Assembly (NCBI RefSeq): GCF_900626285.1
Contig: NZ_LR131148.1
Span: forward strand, 86,742 to 150,741
Direction: 5' to 3'
DNA from: Intestinimonas massiliensis (ex Afouda et al. 2020)
GTDB lineage: Bacteria > Bacillota > Clostridia > Oscillospirales > Oscillospiraceae
Length of the DNA: 64,000 nt
The notes under the pieces were generated by a model that saw only the letters and a list, made by a program, of their open reading frames with translations, was not told the origin of the DNA and did not search any database. The position numbers were made by a program, and so were the translations under genes. The first letter of the stretch is position 1. Each line of letters opens with the position of its first letter. This document shows positions 33,836-41,616 of this stretch, one piece after another.

Positions 33836-34870
33836 ATGAAAGAGGAACAAAAAGTCCGGCCCTGGGTGGCCGCGGCCCTGGCGGCGGCGCTGATCTTCAC
33901 GTCGCTGGCACTGACGCAGCCCGCCAGGGCCGCGGAGTCGGCCCGCACCGTCATTCCCATCGGACGGGCGGTGGGGATCAAGCTGTTTTCCGACGGCGTG
34001 ATGGTGGTAGGATTTTCCGAAGTGACCTCCGCTCAGGGCCGCTCCGCCCCGGCCCGTGACTGCGGGCTGAAGGAGGGCGACATCATCACCCACATCAACC
34101 GGGAGGAGGTGGATACCATTGAGGATGTGCAGTCTGTGCTCCAGGAGGTAGGAGGCCAGACCATGAGCATCCGGGCCCTGCGGGAGGACGAGCCCATCCA
34201 GTTCACCGCCCAGGCGGTCCAGTGCAGCAGCGACGGCCAGTATAAGCTGGGGGCCTGGATCAGGGACTCCATGGCGGGGATCGGGACGGTCACCTACTGG
34301 GACCCGGAGACCGGCGTGTTCGGCGCTCTGGGCCACGGGATCAACGATGTGGATACCGCCCAGCTGATGCCCCTCCAGTCCGGCTCCATCCTCTATTCCG
34401 ACGTGGCCGACGTGAAGAAGGGCCAGAAGGGGGAGCCGGGTGAGCTGAAGGGGGCCTTCCAGGTGGACCGTGATCTGGGCACCCTGTATGCCAATACGCC
34501 CGGCGGCGTGTTCGGCACCCTCAGCGACAGCGATTTCTTCCAGGCGTCCCAACCGGTGGAGGTGGCCGGCCGGGATGAGGTGCACACCGGCAAGGCGGTG
34601 ATCCGTTCCAACGTGGCGGGGGACGCCACGGAGGAGTACGAGGTGGAGATCACCCGTATTTTTCCCGAAAATGACCAGGATACTCGCAACCTGATGCTGA
34701 AAGTCACCGACAGCCGTCTGCTGGACGCCACAGGAGGTATTGTGCAGGGGATGTCGGGTTCCCCCATCCTCCAGGACGGCAAGCTGGTGGGCGCGGTGAC
34801 CCATGTACTGGTCAACGATCCCACCCAGGGCTATGGCATTTTCATCGAAAATATGATGGAGCGGGCCTGA
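33836..34870 (+). CDS. spoIVB: SpoIVB sporulation serine peptidase
   Basis: A 344-residue secreted protease of the S55 family that signals from forespore to mother cell by opening the SpoIVFA/BofA/SpoIVFB complex, so that pro-sigma-K is cut. An N-terminal membrane anchor (about 11-32) is followed by a PDZ domain (CGLKEGDIITHINREEV) and the peptidase domain. The catalytic histidine is in FGALGHGI and the serine in VQGMSGSPIL. AAAGGAG precedes the ATG. In Bacillus spo0A follows directly; here pnuC lies between them. Confidence 0.94.
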   Translation: MKEEQKVRPWVAAALAAALIFTSLALTQPARAAESARTVIPIGRAVGIKLFSDGVMVVGFSEVTSAQGRSAPARDCGLKEGDIITHINREEVDTIEDVQSVLQEVGGQTMSIRALREDEPIQFTAQAVQCSSDGQYKLGAWIRDSMAGIGTVTYWDPETGVFGALGHGINDVDTAQLMPLQSGSILYSDVADVKKGQKGEPGELKGAFQVDRDLGTLYANTPGGVFGTLSDSDFFQASQPVEVAGRDEVHTGKAVIRSNVAGDATEEYEVEITRIFPENDQDTRNLMLKVTDSRLLDATGGIVQGMSGSPILQDGKLVGAVTHVLVNDPTQGYGIFIENMMERA

Positions 34871-34902
34871 TAAAAAGGCGGGGGATTTCCCCCGCCTTTT
34901 CG
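34871..34902 (+). terminator. Terminator after spoIVB
   Basis: AAAAAGGCGGGGGA pairs with TCCCCCGCCTTTT, followed by T residues. Confidence 0.85.
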
Positions 34903-34918
34903 TCAGGTTAAAATTTCC

Positions 34919-34947
34919 TTGACATGGCGACCCTTTTGCGATAAAAT
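34919..34947 (+). promoter_or_regulatory. pnuC promoter
   Basis: A perfect TTGACA (34919-34924), 17 bases, TAAAAT (34942-34947). Transcription should start near 34954, leaving a leader of about 115 bases before pnuC. Confidence 0.75.
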
Positions 34948-34953
34948 TTCCCC

Positions 34954-35069
34954 TGCAATTTCATAGGGATACTGCTACCGAGTAGTAAAATGCGTGCGCA
35001 TTTTTGTTTACGGCGTTAGGTCTTAGAAGTCGTAAATAAAGATGCGCTGTTTTTTAGGGGTTTATTGTT
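34954..35069 (+). promoter_or_regulatory. Structured leader of pnuC with attenuator-like hairpin
   Basis: The leader contains a small hairpin (ACTGCT/AGTAGT, about 34971-34986). It also contains a 19-bp stem with arms 34996-35014 and 35029-35047, three G-U pairs and a 14-base loop GTTAGGTCTTAGAA, followed by TGTTTTTT. That is a strong terminator ending only about 15 bases before pnuC. An alternative pairing, AAAATGC with GCATTTT (about 34987-35004), uses part of the left arm. Two exclusive folds before a transporter gene suggest a riboswitch or attenuator; no known class is recognised. Confidence 0.6.
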
Positions 35070-35774
35070 ATGGAAAAAGGGAATGCCTATTTTACCGGAT
35101 TTGAAAAGGGCCTGTGGCTGGCCTCCGTGACAGCGATCACGGCGGCCTATCTGCTTTTTCCCTCCGGAGGCGGCCTGACCCTGCTGGCCTCCCTGATCGG
35201 CGCCACCTTCCTGATCCTGAATGCCAAGGGCAATGTGTGGGGACAGGTCCTGACCGTGGTATTCAGCCTGCTCTACGGTGTGATCTCCTGGTCCACCGCC
35301 TACTACGGGGAGATGATCACCTATCTGGGCATGACCGCCCCCATTGCCGCCGCCTCCGTGGTCTCCTGGGCCAGGAACCCGGTCCGGCAGGGGGTGAAGG
35401 AGGTCAGGGTCAACCGTCTGCCCGCCCGGGAGTACCTTTTCCTGGCGGTGCTGAGCCTGGCGGTGACCGTGGTGTTCTATTTCATCCTGCGGGCCTGCCA
35501 TACCCAGGTGCTCTGGCTCAGCACCCTGTCGGTCTTTACCAGCTTTGCGGCGGCCTACCTGACCATGCGGCGCAGCCCGTTTTACGCCATCGGCTACGCC
35601 GCCAATGATGTTGTCCTGATCGCCCTGTGGCTGATCGCCGCCCGGAAGGATCCGGGGTACAGCTCCGTAGTCATCTGCTTCGCTGTGTTTTTGGTCAATG
35701 ATCTTTACGGATACCGGAACTGGCTCAGACTGAAACGGAGCCAGGCTGCCGTTCTGGAACATAGCCATGCGTAG
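35070..35774 (+). CDS. pnuC: PnuC-family nicotinamide riboside/vitamin transporter
   Basis: A 234-residue membrane protein with about seven spans of the PnuC fold. LNAKGNVWGQVLTVVFSLLYGVISW, YGEMITYLGMT and VNDLYGYRNWLRL are typical family segments. PnuC proteins carry nicotinamide riboside by facilitated diffusion; relatives carry thiamine or riboflavin, so the substrate cannot be fixed from sequence. It has its own promoter and structured leader and sits between spoIVB and spo0A. Confidence 0.87.
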   Translation: MEKGNAYFTGFEKGLWLASVTAITAAYLLFPSGGGLTLLASLIGATFLILNAKGNVWGQVLTVVFSLLYGVISWSTAYYGEMITYLGMTAPIAAASVVSWARNPVRQGVKEVRVNRLPAREYLFLAVLSLAVTVVFYFILRACHTQVLWLSTLSVFTSFAAAYLTMRRSPFYAIGYAANDVVLIALWLIAARKDPGYSSVVICFAVFLVNDLYGYRNWLRLKRSQAAVLEHSHA

Positions 35775-35860
35775 ACTTCCGTAATTTCCAGGAGATGGAA
35801 TGCAATAAAGAGGGAAAACAGGCGGAACCGTGGAGAAAAAGAGCGGTTTTCCTCCGGATA

Positions 35861-35937
35861 AGTCGAAACAAGTCGAAGAGAAATAGCCATAAATTTCCAG
35901 CAAAACCCTTGCGCTGTCTGTCTGATTATGGTAAATT
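35861..35937 (+). promoter_or_regulatory. spo0A promoter with tandem 0A-box-like repeats
   Basis: Two AGTCGAA repeats (35861-35867 and 35871-35877) are exactly ten bases apart and differ from the 0A box TGTCGAA at one position. About 30 bases further is a promoter: TTGCGC (35909-35914), 17 bases, TAAATT (35932-35937). The layout suggests that Spo0A controls its own gene (inference). Confidence 0.5.
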
Positions 35938-36010
35938 ATAGACGACCGGTAAGAAGCCTTGGCCAGGCAGCAAACGCAGAGCAGGGGAACCTGCGGAAAG
36001 GGTGTCAAGA

Positions 36011-36778
36011 TTGGAAACCAGAAAGCGGATTTTGGTGGCGGACGCCAACGAGGAATTTCGCCGTATCCTTGCGGCAGGCCTGGCGGAGGAAGCCGATATG
36101 GAAGTGGCGGGCGAGACGGGGGACGGCCCCGAGGCGGTCCGTCTGGCGGAGCAGGAGGCTCCGGACGTAGTGGTGATGGACCTGGTGCTGGCCCGGATGG
36201 ACGGGCTGGAGGTGCTGCAAAAGCTGGCGGAGCTGCCGTCCCGGCCCAGGGTGCTGGTGCTGTCCAGCTTTGTGCGGGGCAATGTGGCGGAGCTGGCGGC
36301 AGCCAGAGGGGCGGACTACTATATCATAAAGCCCTGCAACCTGACAGCGGTGATCGAGCGGGTGCGCCAGCTGGCAAACGGCGGAGCCGCCGGTGTGCCT
36401 GGGGAGCAGCCGGGGCTCCAGGACCGGAATCTGGAGAGCACGGTCACCTCCATCATCCACGAGATCGGCGTGCCCGCCCACATCAAGGGCTACCAATATC
36501 TGCGGGAATCCATCCTGATCGCGGTGAAGGATATGGACGTCATCAATGCGGTGACCAAGATCCTGTATCCGGAGGTGGCCAAGCGGTTCGGTACCACCGC
36601 CTCCAGAGTGGAGCGTGCCATCCGCCATGCCATCGAGGTGGCCTGGGACCGGGGCGATCTGGAGACCCTGCAGAAGTATTTCGGCTATACCGTCTCCAAC
36701 GCCAAGGGCAAGCCCACCAATTCGGAGTTCATCGCCATGATCGCCGACCGGCTCCAGCTCCAGCAGAAGGAGAAGTAA
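36011..36778 (+). CDS. spo0A: Stage 0 sporulation response regulator Spo0A
   Basis: The master regulator of sporulation entry, 255 residues from the TTG start. The receiver domain has the acidic pair in LVADANEEF, the phospho-acceptor aspartate in VVMDLVLARMDG, and YYIIKPCN. The C-terminal Spo0A DNA-binding domain has IHEIGVPAHIKGYQYLRESI, VAKRFGTTASRVERAIRHAIEVAW and GKPTNSEFIAMIADRL. I prefer TTG 36011 because GGAAAGGG ends about eight bases before it; the GTG at 36002 is too close to that site. DANEE replaces the more common DDN, a mild deviation in the pocket. Confidence 0.96.
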   Translation: METRKRILVADANEEFRRILAAGLAEEADMEVAGETGDGPEAVRLAEQEAPDVVVMDLVLARMDGLEVLQKLAELPSRPRVLVLSSFVRGNVAELAAARGADYYIIKPCNLTAVIERVRQLANGGAAGVPGEQPGLQDRNLESTVTSIIHEIGVPAHIKGYQYLRESILIAVKDMDVINAVTKILYPEVAKRFGTTASRVERAIRHAIEVAWDRGDLETLQKYFGYTVSNAKGKPTNSEFIAMIADRLQLQQKEK

Positions 36779-36824
36779 AAAAGATCCCCTGCGGGAGCGA
36801 TCAGCTCTGCCGCAGGGGATCTGA
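36776..36824. terminator. Bidirectional terminator between spo0A and the TetR gene
   Basis: GATCCCCTGCGG pairs with CCGCAGGGGATC around a 14-15-base loop. An A run on the left gives a T run for the minus-strand TetR gene. Confidence 0.7.
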
Positions 36825-36839
36825 TGGTGTTGAAAGGGG

Positions 36840-37406
36840 TCAGCTCACCGGCTCGGAAGCGGGGGAAGCGAAACGCTCCGCCGCCCGGCGGATCTCAGGC
36901 TCCAGCAGACGGCTCAGCCGGTCGGCCATGATTTCCGGAGGGTCTTTCATATCCTCCGAGATCCAGCGCATCAGGATGCCTGAGATGGCATACATGTAAA
37001 AGTTGGTCAAAAACTCCCGGTCGGACTCCGAAAGAGCCACGTCGCCGGCGTAGCGGGTCAGCAGCGTGGTGATGAGGGAGCGGGACAGGGAGAAGAACTG
37101 ACAGTCCAGGTGGTCCCGCCCGCTGGAGCGGAACACATGATAGATGGTCAGGTGATTTTCCTGTACGTAGCGGAAGGCCAGCATCAGCCCCTCATGCCAG
37201 TCGCGGGCACCTTGGAGGGCCTGTTCCGTCTCGTGGTCCAGGAACCAGCGCAGCAGGTCATAGATATCCTGGAAATGATAATAGAAGGTCTGGCGGTTTA
37301 CCTCACAGTCTTCCACGATCTCTTTTACCGTGATATCATCCAGGAATTTCTTCTGCAGCAGTTTCTTCAGCGAATTTGCCAAAGCCAGCTTGGTACTGGG
37401 GGCCAA
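36840..37406 (-). CDS. TetR/AcrR-family transcriptional regulator (DhaS-like)
   Basis: A 188-residue regulator. The N-terminal helix-turn-helix (about 5-50) has KLLQKKFLDDITVKEIVEDCEVNRQTFYYHFQDIYDLL, cited as a span, a near-consensus TetR signature. The C-terminal part resembles the TetR_C 8 group. I start it at TTG 37404-37406, behind GGAGGTGAGACCA; the longer open frame upstream runs through the promoter and is not coding. It is transcribed divergently from the TSCPD gene from a shared promoter region and may control it. Confidence 0.88.
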   Translation of the reverse strand: MAPSTKLALANSLKKLLQKKFLDDITVKEIVEDCEVNRQTFYYHFQDIYDLLRWFLDHETEQALQGARDWHEGLMLAFRYVQENHLTIYHVFRSSGRDHLDCQFFSLSRSLITTLLTRYAGDVALSESDREFLTNFYMYAISGILMRWISEDMKDPPEIMADRLSRLLEPEIRRAAERFASPASEPVS

Positions 37407-37467
37407 TGGTCTCACCTCCTCGGCGGCATGGGTGGATGGAGCGGGTGGAGAAAACGCTCTAGAGAAC

Positions 37468-37520
37468 ATTATAGCACACAATCTGGAGAAATTGCAATCC
37501 CACGGGAAATGTGCTATGAT
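37468..37520. promoter_or_regulatory. Divergent promoters sharing one palindromic -35
   Basis: TTGCAA at 37492-37497 is its own reverse complement. Rightward it is followed by 17 bases and TATGAT (37515-37520) for the TSCPD gene. Leftward on the minus strand it is followed by 18 bases and TATAAT (37468-37473) for the TetR gene. The two promoters therefore use the same -35 hexamer and cannot both be occupied at once. A CTCTAGAG palindrome lies in the TetR leader (about 37457-37464). Confidence 0.6.
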
Positions 37521-37551
37521 AAGCCGAACAGAGAAGAAAGGCGGCCAAAGC

Positions 37552-37803
37552 ATGACAGAGATTGAATTCCGACCCAGAGGGGTCTGCTCCCAGCGCATGA
37601 ATATCCAGGTGGAGGACGGGATTGTCCGCAGTCTGAAGGTGACGGGCGGATGCAGCGGGAACCTCCAGGGGATCTCCCGGCTGGTGGAAGGCATGCCGGT
37701 AGCGGAAGTGATCAAGCGGCTGGATGGGATCCGGTGCGGCTTCAAAAACACCTCCTGCCCGGATCAGCTGGCTCAGGCCCTCAAGGCGCAGGTAAAGGCA
37801 TAA
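37552..37803 (+). CDS. TSCPD domain protein (TIGR03905 type)
   Basis: An 83-residue protein. It carries GVCSQRMNIQVEDG, VTGGCSGNLQGISRLVEGM, LDGIRCGFKNTSCPDQLA, the cysteine pattern of the TIGR03905 TSCPD family. The same domain is found at the C-terminus of some ribonucleotide reductases, where the cysteines may bind metal. The stand-alone form has no established role. It is divergent from the TetR gene and convergent with the FUSC gene. Confidence 0.85.
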   Translation: MTEIEFRPRGVCSQRMNIQVEDGIVRSLKVTGGCSGNLQGISRLVEGMPVAEVIKRLDGIRCGFKNTSCPDQLAQALKAQVKA

Positions 37804-37842
37804 AAGAACGGGACGCCGACGGCGTCCCGTTCTTTTATGCCT
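37804..37842. terminator. Bidirectional terminator between TSCPD and FUSC genes
   Basis: AAAAGAACGGGACGCCG pairs with CGGCGTCCCGTTCTTTT. A and T runs on the two sides allow it to work in both directions. Confidence 0.88.
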
Positions 37843-39760
37843 TTGGCAGACAGGTGAGGAGCAGCCGGGCGTTTTGCAGATACCGCTCCACCATCCCTTT
37901 CAGTTCGCTCTGGGTCAGGCTGTCCTCACTGAGCTGGGCCAGACCGGCCTGGGGCGGAGCCAGGCGGGTGCGGATCTGGTTGGCCAGCTCGTCCAGCGGT
38001 GGGTACTCCGATGGGGAGAGAGCGCCGGTCTGGATGAGACACTCCACCTGCTCCAACTCAGAGAACATGTTCCACAAGGTCAGCTGCAAGGTGCGGTAGG
38101 ACGCCCCCTCTTCCGGCGGAAGCTGGGCGATGTAGGCGGACACCTCGTGATACACCATGTGGAACTGGGACAGCAGCTCGCTGTACAGGGCGGGCTCCAC
38201 CGGCTCCCGCAGGCTGCGCTGTACCACGCCCCAGTACACCGACTGGAGGTAGAACAGGGCGCGGAGGTTGCGGCGGAATTGCAGGTCCTTCCGGCTGGGC
38301 AGCAGGAAGCGGTTGACCACCAGCACCAGAGCCACAGCCATAGCCAGGTAGAGCAGACGCAGCTGGATGGCCTCGGTCTCCTCCACCGTCAGGGTGGCCA
38401 TGGTGAGGGCGAAGGAGGTGGAGAAGATGGGGTGGACCCAGGTGCCCGGCGTGCAGCAGTACATCAGGGCGATCATCACCAGGGAAAAGACGAAGACCCC
38501 CGGCAGGCCGGGCAGATAGGGATACACCAGATGGACCAGCACGCAGCCGATGGCGGTGCCGATGGGCCGGGTGACCATCCGGTGGGTGCTCTCCTCATAG
38601 CTGGGCTGGAGCAGCAGGAAGGCGTGGAGGGGGAACCAGTAGGTGTGCTCAAACTCCCAGAGGAAGCTGACGGTACAGCTCACCGTCAGCACCACCGCCA
38701 GACGCAGGGCGAAGCGGAACTCGAAGCTGTCCGGCGACAGGCGCTGGCGGAAGCCGGTCCACCAGTCCCGCCAGGCGTGGGCGCGGAAGGAGGAACGGCG
38801 GCTGGGGGAGAGGGGTTCCCGGCATAGGAGCAGGAGCATATGCATCACGCTGCGGGCAAAGATGCGCAGCCGCCCCTGGGGCAGGATGCTATGATCCAGC
38901 AGGCCCTGGATTTCACCGGCCAGGGCTTCCAGATCGGCGTGGCTGCCCGCCTCGTGGAGGCGGCGGACCAGGCCGGACAGTTTGTCCATCACCTCCGGGA
39001 AGGCGGGGGTCTCCCTGGCCTCCTGCCAGGCGGCCTCGTCAGTCACCAGATAGGAAGCCCGCTGGAACAGCAGGGCGAACAGGTGGTAGTACCGCTTCTG
39101 CTTGTCCGGCAGGTGGAACAGATGCCGCCGGTCATAGCCCAGCCGGTGAAATTTTTGGGCGGTGTCGTATAGCTCCTTGCGGACGGCGGCGTCATTGCCG
39201 TCCCGGGCCAGCAGCTCCAGCAGCTGGGACAGCCGCACCAGGGAGGCGTCGATCTGGGAGACGGGGTCCGGCACCCGCCGGAAGATGCGGGCATACAGCG
39301 CCAGAGCCGGGATCAGCATGGCAAAGCAGAATACCGCGGCCAGGAACTGGGTGGGAAATTCCTCCGGAGTGGGGGGACGCAGTTCCAGGAACACAAAGGC
39401 CATGGCAAAGCCCAGATAGCCCTTGGGCGCGAACTGGCTGCTCTTCCAAAACACAAGAAATACCGGGACCGCCATATTGAGCACTATGCAGAGCACCACA
39501 TTCCGGGTGGCAACGTAGGCCAGGAGGCAGAGCAGCAGAGACACAAAAAACATCCGCGCGTAGTCGATCCCTGTGTTGTACTGCTTGCGGCGGATCTGGA
39601 ACAGGGTGGTGGAGCAGGATACCACCATCACACTGCGCTGGCCGAAGATGAGCGTGACCAGCACGAACTGGATCATATAGAAGAGTATGGTAGGCAGGGC
39701 TTCCTTCAAACGGCTGCGGAAAAGAGAAGGAAACCCCCGGAGCGTGGATAGGGCGGCCAT
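37835..39760 (-). CDS. FUSC-family (aromatic-acid exporter-like) membrane protein
   Basis: A 641-residue protein built as two membrane blocks, each with several spans (about 20-165 and 345-470), separated by a soluble helical region of about 170 residues and ending in another cytoplasmic helical domain. This halves-with-linker design and the segment FPLHAFLLLQPSYEESTHRMVTRPIGTAIGC fit the FUSC/YccS/AaeB-like family of putative exporters of aromatic or fatty acids. The substrate is unknown. A TTGTAC-18-TATAAT promoter lies upstream (39818-39847, minus strand). Confidence 0.8.
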   Translation of the reverse strand: MAALSTLRGFPSLFRSRLKEALPTILFYMIQFVLVTLIFGQRSVMVVSCSTTLFQIRRKQYNTGIDYARMFFVSLLLCLLAYVATRNVVLCIVLNMAVPVFLVFWKSSQFAPKGYLGFAMAFVFLELRPPTPEEFPTQFLAAVFCFAMLIPALALYARIFRRVPDPVSQIDASLVRLSQLLELLARDGNDAAVRKELYDTAQKFHRLGYDRRHLFHLPDKQKRYYHLFALLFQRASYLVTDEAAWQEARETPAFPEVMDKLSGLVRRLHEAGSHADLEALAGEIQGLLDHSILPQGRLRIFARSVMHMLLLLCREPLSPSRRSSFRAHAWRDWWTGFRQRLSPDSFEFRFALRLAVVLTVSCTVSFLWEFEHTYWFPLHAFLLLQPSYEESTHRMVTRPIGTAIGCVLVHLVYPYLPGLPGVFVFSLVMIALMYCCTPGTWVHPIFSTSFALTMATLTVEETEAIQLRLLYLAMAVALVLVVNRFLLPSRKDLQFRRNLRALFYLQSVYWGVVQRSLREPVEPALYSELLSQFHMVYHEVSAYIAQLPPEEGASYRTLQLTLWNMFSELEQVECLIQTGALSPSEYPPLDELANQIRTRLAPPQAGLAQLSEDSLTQSELKGMVERYLQNARLLLTCLPKA

Positions 39761-39817
39761 CCGGATCCCTCCTGCCGCGGCCCGATCAGCCGCGATTTTA
39801 CAGATACTTTACTTTTT

Positions 39818-39847
39818 ATTATAGCGGAACAGCGCAGCAAAGTACAA
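39818..39847 (-). promoter_or_regulatory. FUSC gene promoter
   Basis: On the minus strand TTGTAC (39842-39847), 18 bases, TATAAT (39818-39823). Confidence 0.5.
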
Positions 39848-39870
39848 GCGCCGCCAAAAATTTTCCTCCA

Positions 39871-39902
39871 TTGAAAAACGGCGGGAGACATTATATAATG
39901 TC
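39871..39902 (+). promoter_or_regulatory. mutY promoter overlapped by a perfect 16-bp palindrome
   Basis: TTGAAA (39871-39876), 17 bases, TATAAT (39894-39899). The -10 lies inside GACATTATATAATGTC (39887-39902), a perfect palindrome well placed to be a repressor operator. Confidence 0.6.
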
Positions 39903-39937
39903 ACTTACCATGGAACCTGAGACGGAGGAATGGCATA

Positions 39938-41002
39938 TTGGAACCCCTTGACCGCTTGCCGGTGCCGCTGATCCGGTGGTACCGTGAAAACGCCCGGGTG
40001 CTGCCCTGGCGCAGCGACCCCACCCCCTACCACGTGTGGGTCAGCGAGATCATGCTACAGCAGACCAGGGTGGCGGCGGTGCTGGACTACTACCGCCGCT
40101 TTCTGGCGGAGCTGCCCACGGTGGCCGATCTGGCCCGGGTGGAGGAGGACAGGCTGCTCAAGCTGTGGCAGGGACTGGGCTATTACAACCGGGCCCGCAA
40201 TCTGCAGAAGGCCGCCCGGCAGATCATGGAGGAGCACGGCGGCGTTTTTCCGGATACCTATGAGGAGATCCGCGCCCTCTGCGGCGTGGGGGATTATACC
40301 GCCGGCGCCATCGCCTCCATCGCCTTCGGCCTCCCGGTCCCGGCGGTGGACGGCAACGTGCTGCGGGTGGTGAGCCGGGTCACCGGGGATGAGCGGGATA
40401 TCACCAGGCCCCAGACCAAGACCGCCGTGGGGGAGGCCCTGAAAAAGGTCATGCCCGCCGGGGCGCCCGGTGACTTCAACCAGGCGCTGATGGAGCTGGG
40501 CGCCACCGTCTGCCTGCCCAACGGGGCGCCTCTGTGTCCCCGGTGTCCCGCCAGGGAATTCTGCGCGGCCCACCTGACCGACCGCACCGGGGAGCTGCCC
40601 GTCAAGGCCGCCAAGAAGGAGCGGCGGGTGGAGGAGCGGACGGTATTTCTCATCTTTTATCAGAACAAGGTGGCTCTGCGGCGGCGGGGGAAGAAGGGGC
40701 TGCTGGCCGGGCTGTGGGAGTACCCCAATGAGCTGTCCCCCGCGCCCTGCCCGGTGGAGGCGGCATATCTGGAGAACGGCCCGTCTGGCAAGCACATCTT
40801 CACCCACATCGAGTGGCGGATGCGGTCGGTGATCGTGGGCGCCGCAGGAGAAAAACTGCCGGAGGGCTGGGTGTGGGCCGGCCGGGCGGAATTGGAACGG
40901 GAATACGCCGTGCCCAACGCGTTTCAGGCATTTCAGAACGCGGTGGAGGGGCGGTTAGGAGGAGAAGAAGGATGGCAAAGCTCTATTTTCGATATGGTGT
41001 GA
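39938..41002 (+). CDS. mutY: A/G-specific adenine glycosylase
   Basis: A 354-residue base-excision repair enzyme that removes adenine paired with 8-oxoguanine. The helix-hairpin-helix region has LCGVGDYTAGAIASIAFG and the catalytic aspartate in VPAVDGNVLRVV. The catalytic glutamate is in SEIMLQQTRV. The 4Fe-4S cysteines are in CLPNGAPLCPRCPAREFC. The C-terminal NUDIX-like domain that reads 8-oxoG is present but short. The start is TTG behind GGAGG. The 3' end overlaps the thymidine kinase gene by 31 bases. Confidence 0.94.
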   Translation: MEPLDRLPVPLIRWYRENARVLPWRSDPTPYHVWVSEIMLQQTRVAAVLDYYRRFLAELPTVADLARVEEDRLLKLWQGLGYYNRARNLQKAARQIMEEHGGVFPDTYEEIRALCGVGDYTAGAIASIAFGLPVPAVDGNVLRVVSRVTGDERDITRPQTKTAVGEALKKVMPAGAPGDFNQALMELGATVCLPNGAPLCPRCPAREFCAAHLTDRTGELPVKAAKKERRVEERTVFLIFYQNKVALRRRGKKGLLAGLWEYPNELSPAPCPVEAAYLENGPSGKHIFTHIEWRMRSVIVGAAGEKLPEGWVWAGRAELEREYAVPNAFQAFQNAVEGRLGGEEGWQSSIFDMV

Positions 41003-41544
41003 TGGGCTCCAGCAAGACGGCCAACGCCCTGATGGTGCGCTACAACTATGAGGAGCGGGGACAGGATGCCCTGCTGGTGAAGCCCGCCATCGACCAGCGG
41101 GACGGGGCCCGGTTTGTGGCCTCCCGGGCGGGCCTGAGCCATGACTGCATCTATTTTTCCGATCTGATGGAGATGACCCCCCGGGAGCTGAAGCCCTACG
41201 CCTGCATCATTGTGGACGAGGCCCAGTTCCTCAGCCGGGAGGAGGTGCGCTACCTCACCGACCTGGTGGACGACTGGAACATCCCGGTGATCTGCTACGG
41301 CCTGCGGGCCGACTTCAAGGGGGAGCTGTTCCCCGGCTCGGCGGAGCTGCTGGCCTCCGCCGACGTGATCGAAGAGGTCAAGACCATCTGCTGGTGCGGC
41401 AAGAAGGCCCTGTGCAACGCCCGCTTCGACGAGAACGGACACGTGCTGAAGGAGGGCGAGCAGGTGGTGCTGGGGGCCAACGACCGGTATATCGGCCTGT
41501 GCCGGAAGCACTGGAAAGAGGGCAATCTGGGGCCGAAGAAGTAA
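40972..41544 (+). CDS. tdk: Thymidine kinase, type II
   Basis: A 190-residue enzyme that phosphorylates thymidine in salvage. The P-loop is YGVMGSSKTANAL, where SSKT replaces the commoner SGKT. The Walker B region IIVDEAQFLS has the catalytic glutamate. The zinc site uses CWCGKKALCNARF and a later cysteine in IGLCRKHW. I choose the ATG at 40972 because AGGAGG lies at 40958-40963, although the frame is open upstream inside mutY. Confidence 0.94.
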   Translation: MAKLYFRYGVMGSSKTANALMVRYNYEERGQDALLVKPAIDQRDGARFVASRAGLSHDCIYFSDLMEMTPRELKPYACIIVDEAQFLSREEVRYLTDLVDDWNIPVICYGLRADFKGELFPGSAELLASADVIEEVKTICWCGKKALCNARFDENGHVLKEGEQVVLGANDRYIGLCRKHWKEGNLGPKK

Positions 41545-41616
41545 ATATGCCGCAGACGGCGGGGGCTTGCCTCAGTAACGCTCCCGCCGCTGAGTATCAG
41601 GAAAGGAACAACGGGT

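Noticed and set aside
34954..35069. pnuC leader as a known NAD+-II, TPP or FMN riboswitch
   Set aside because: I cannot find the conserved core of those classes, so no class name is given.
37407..37751. N-terminal extension of the TetR protein
   Set aside because: The extension runs through the divergent promoters and lacks family similarity; a TTG with a strong ribosome site gives the normal TetR start.
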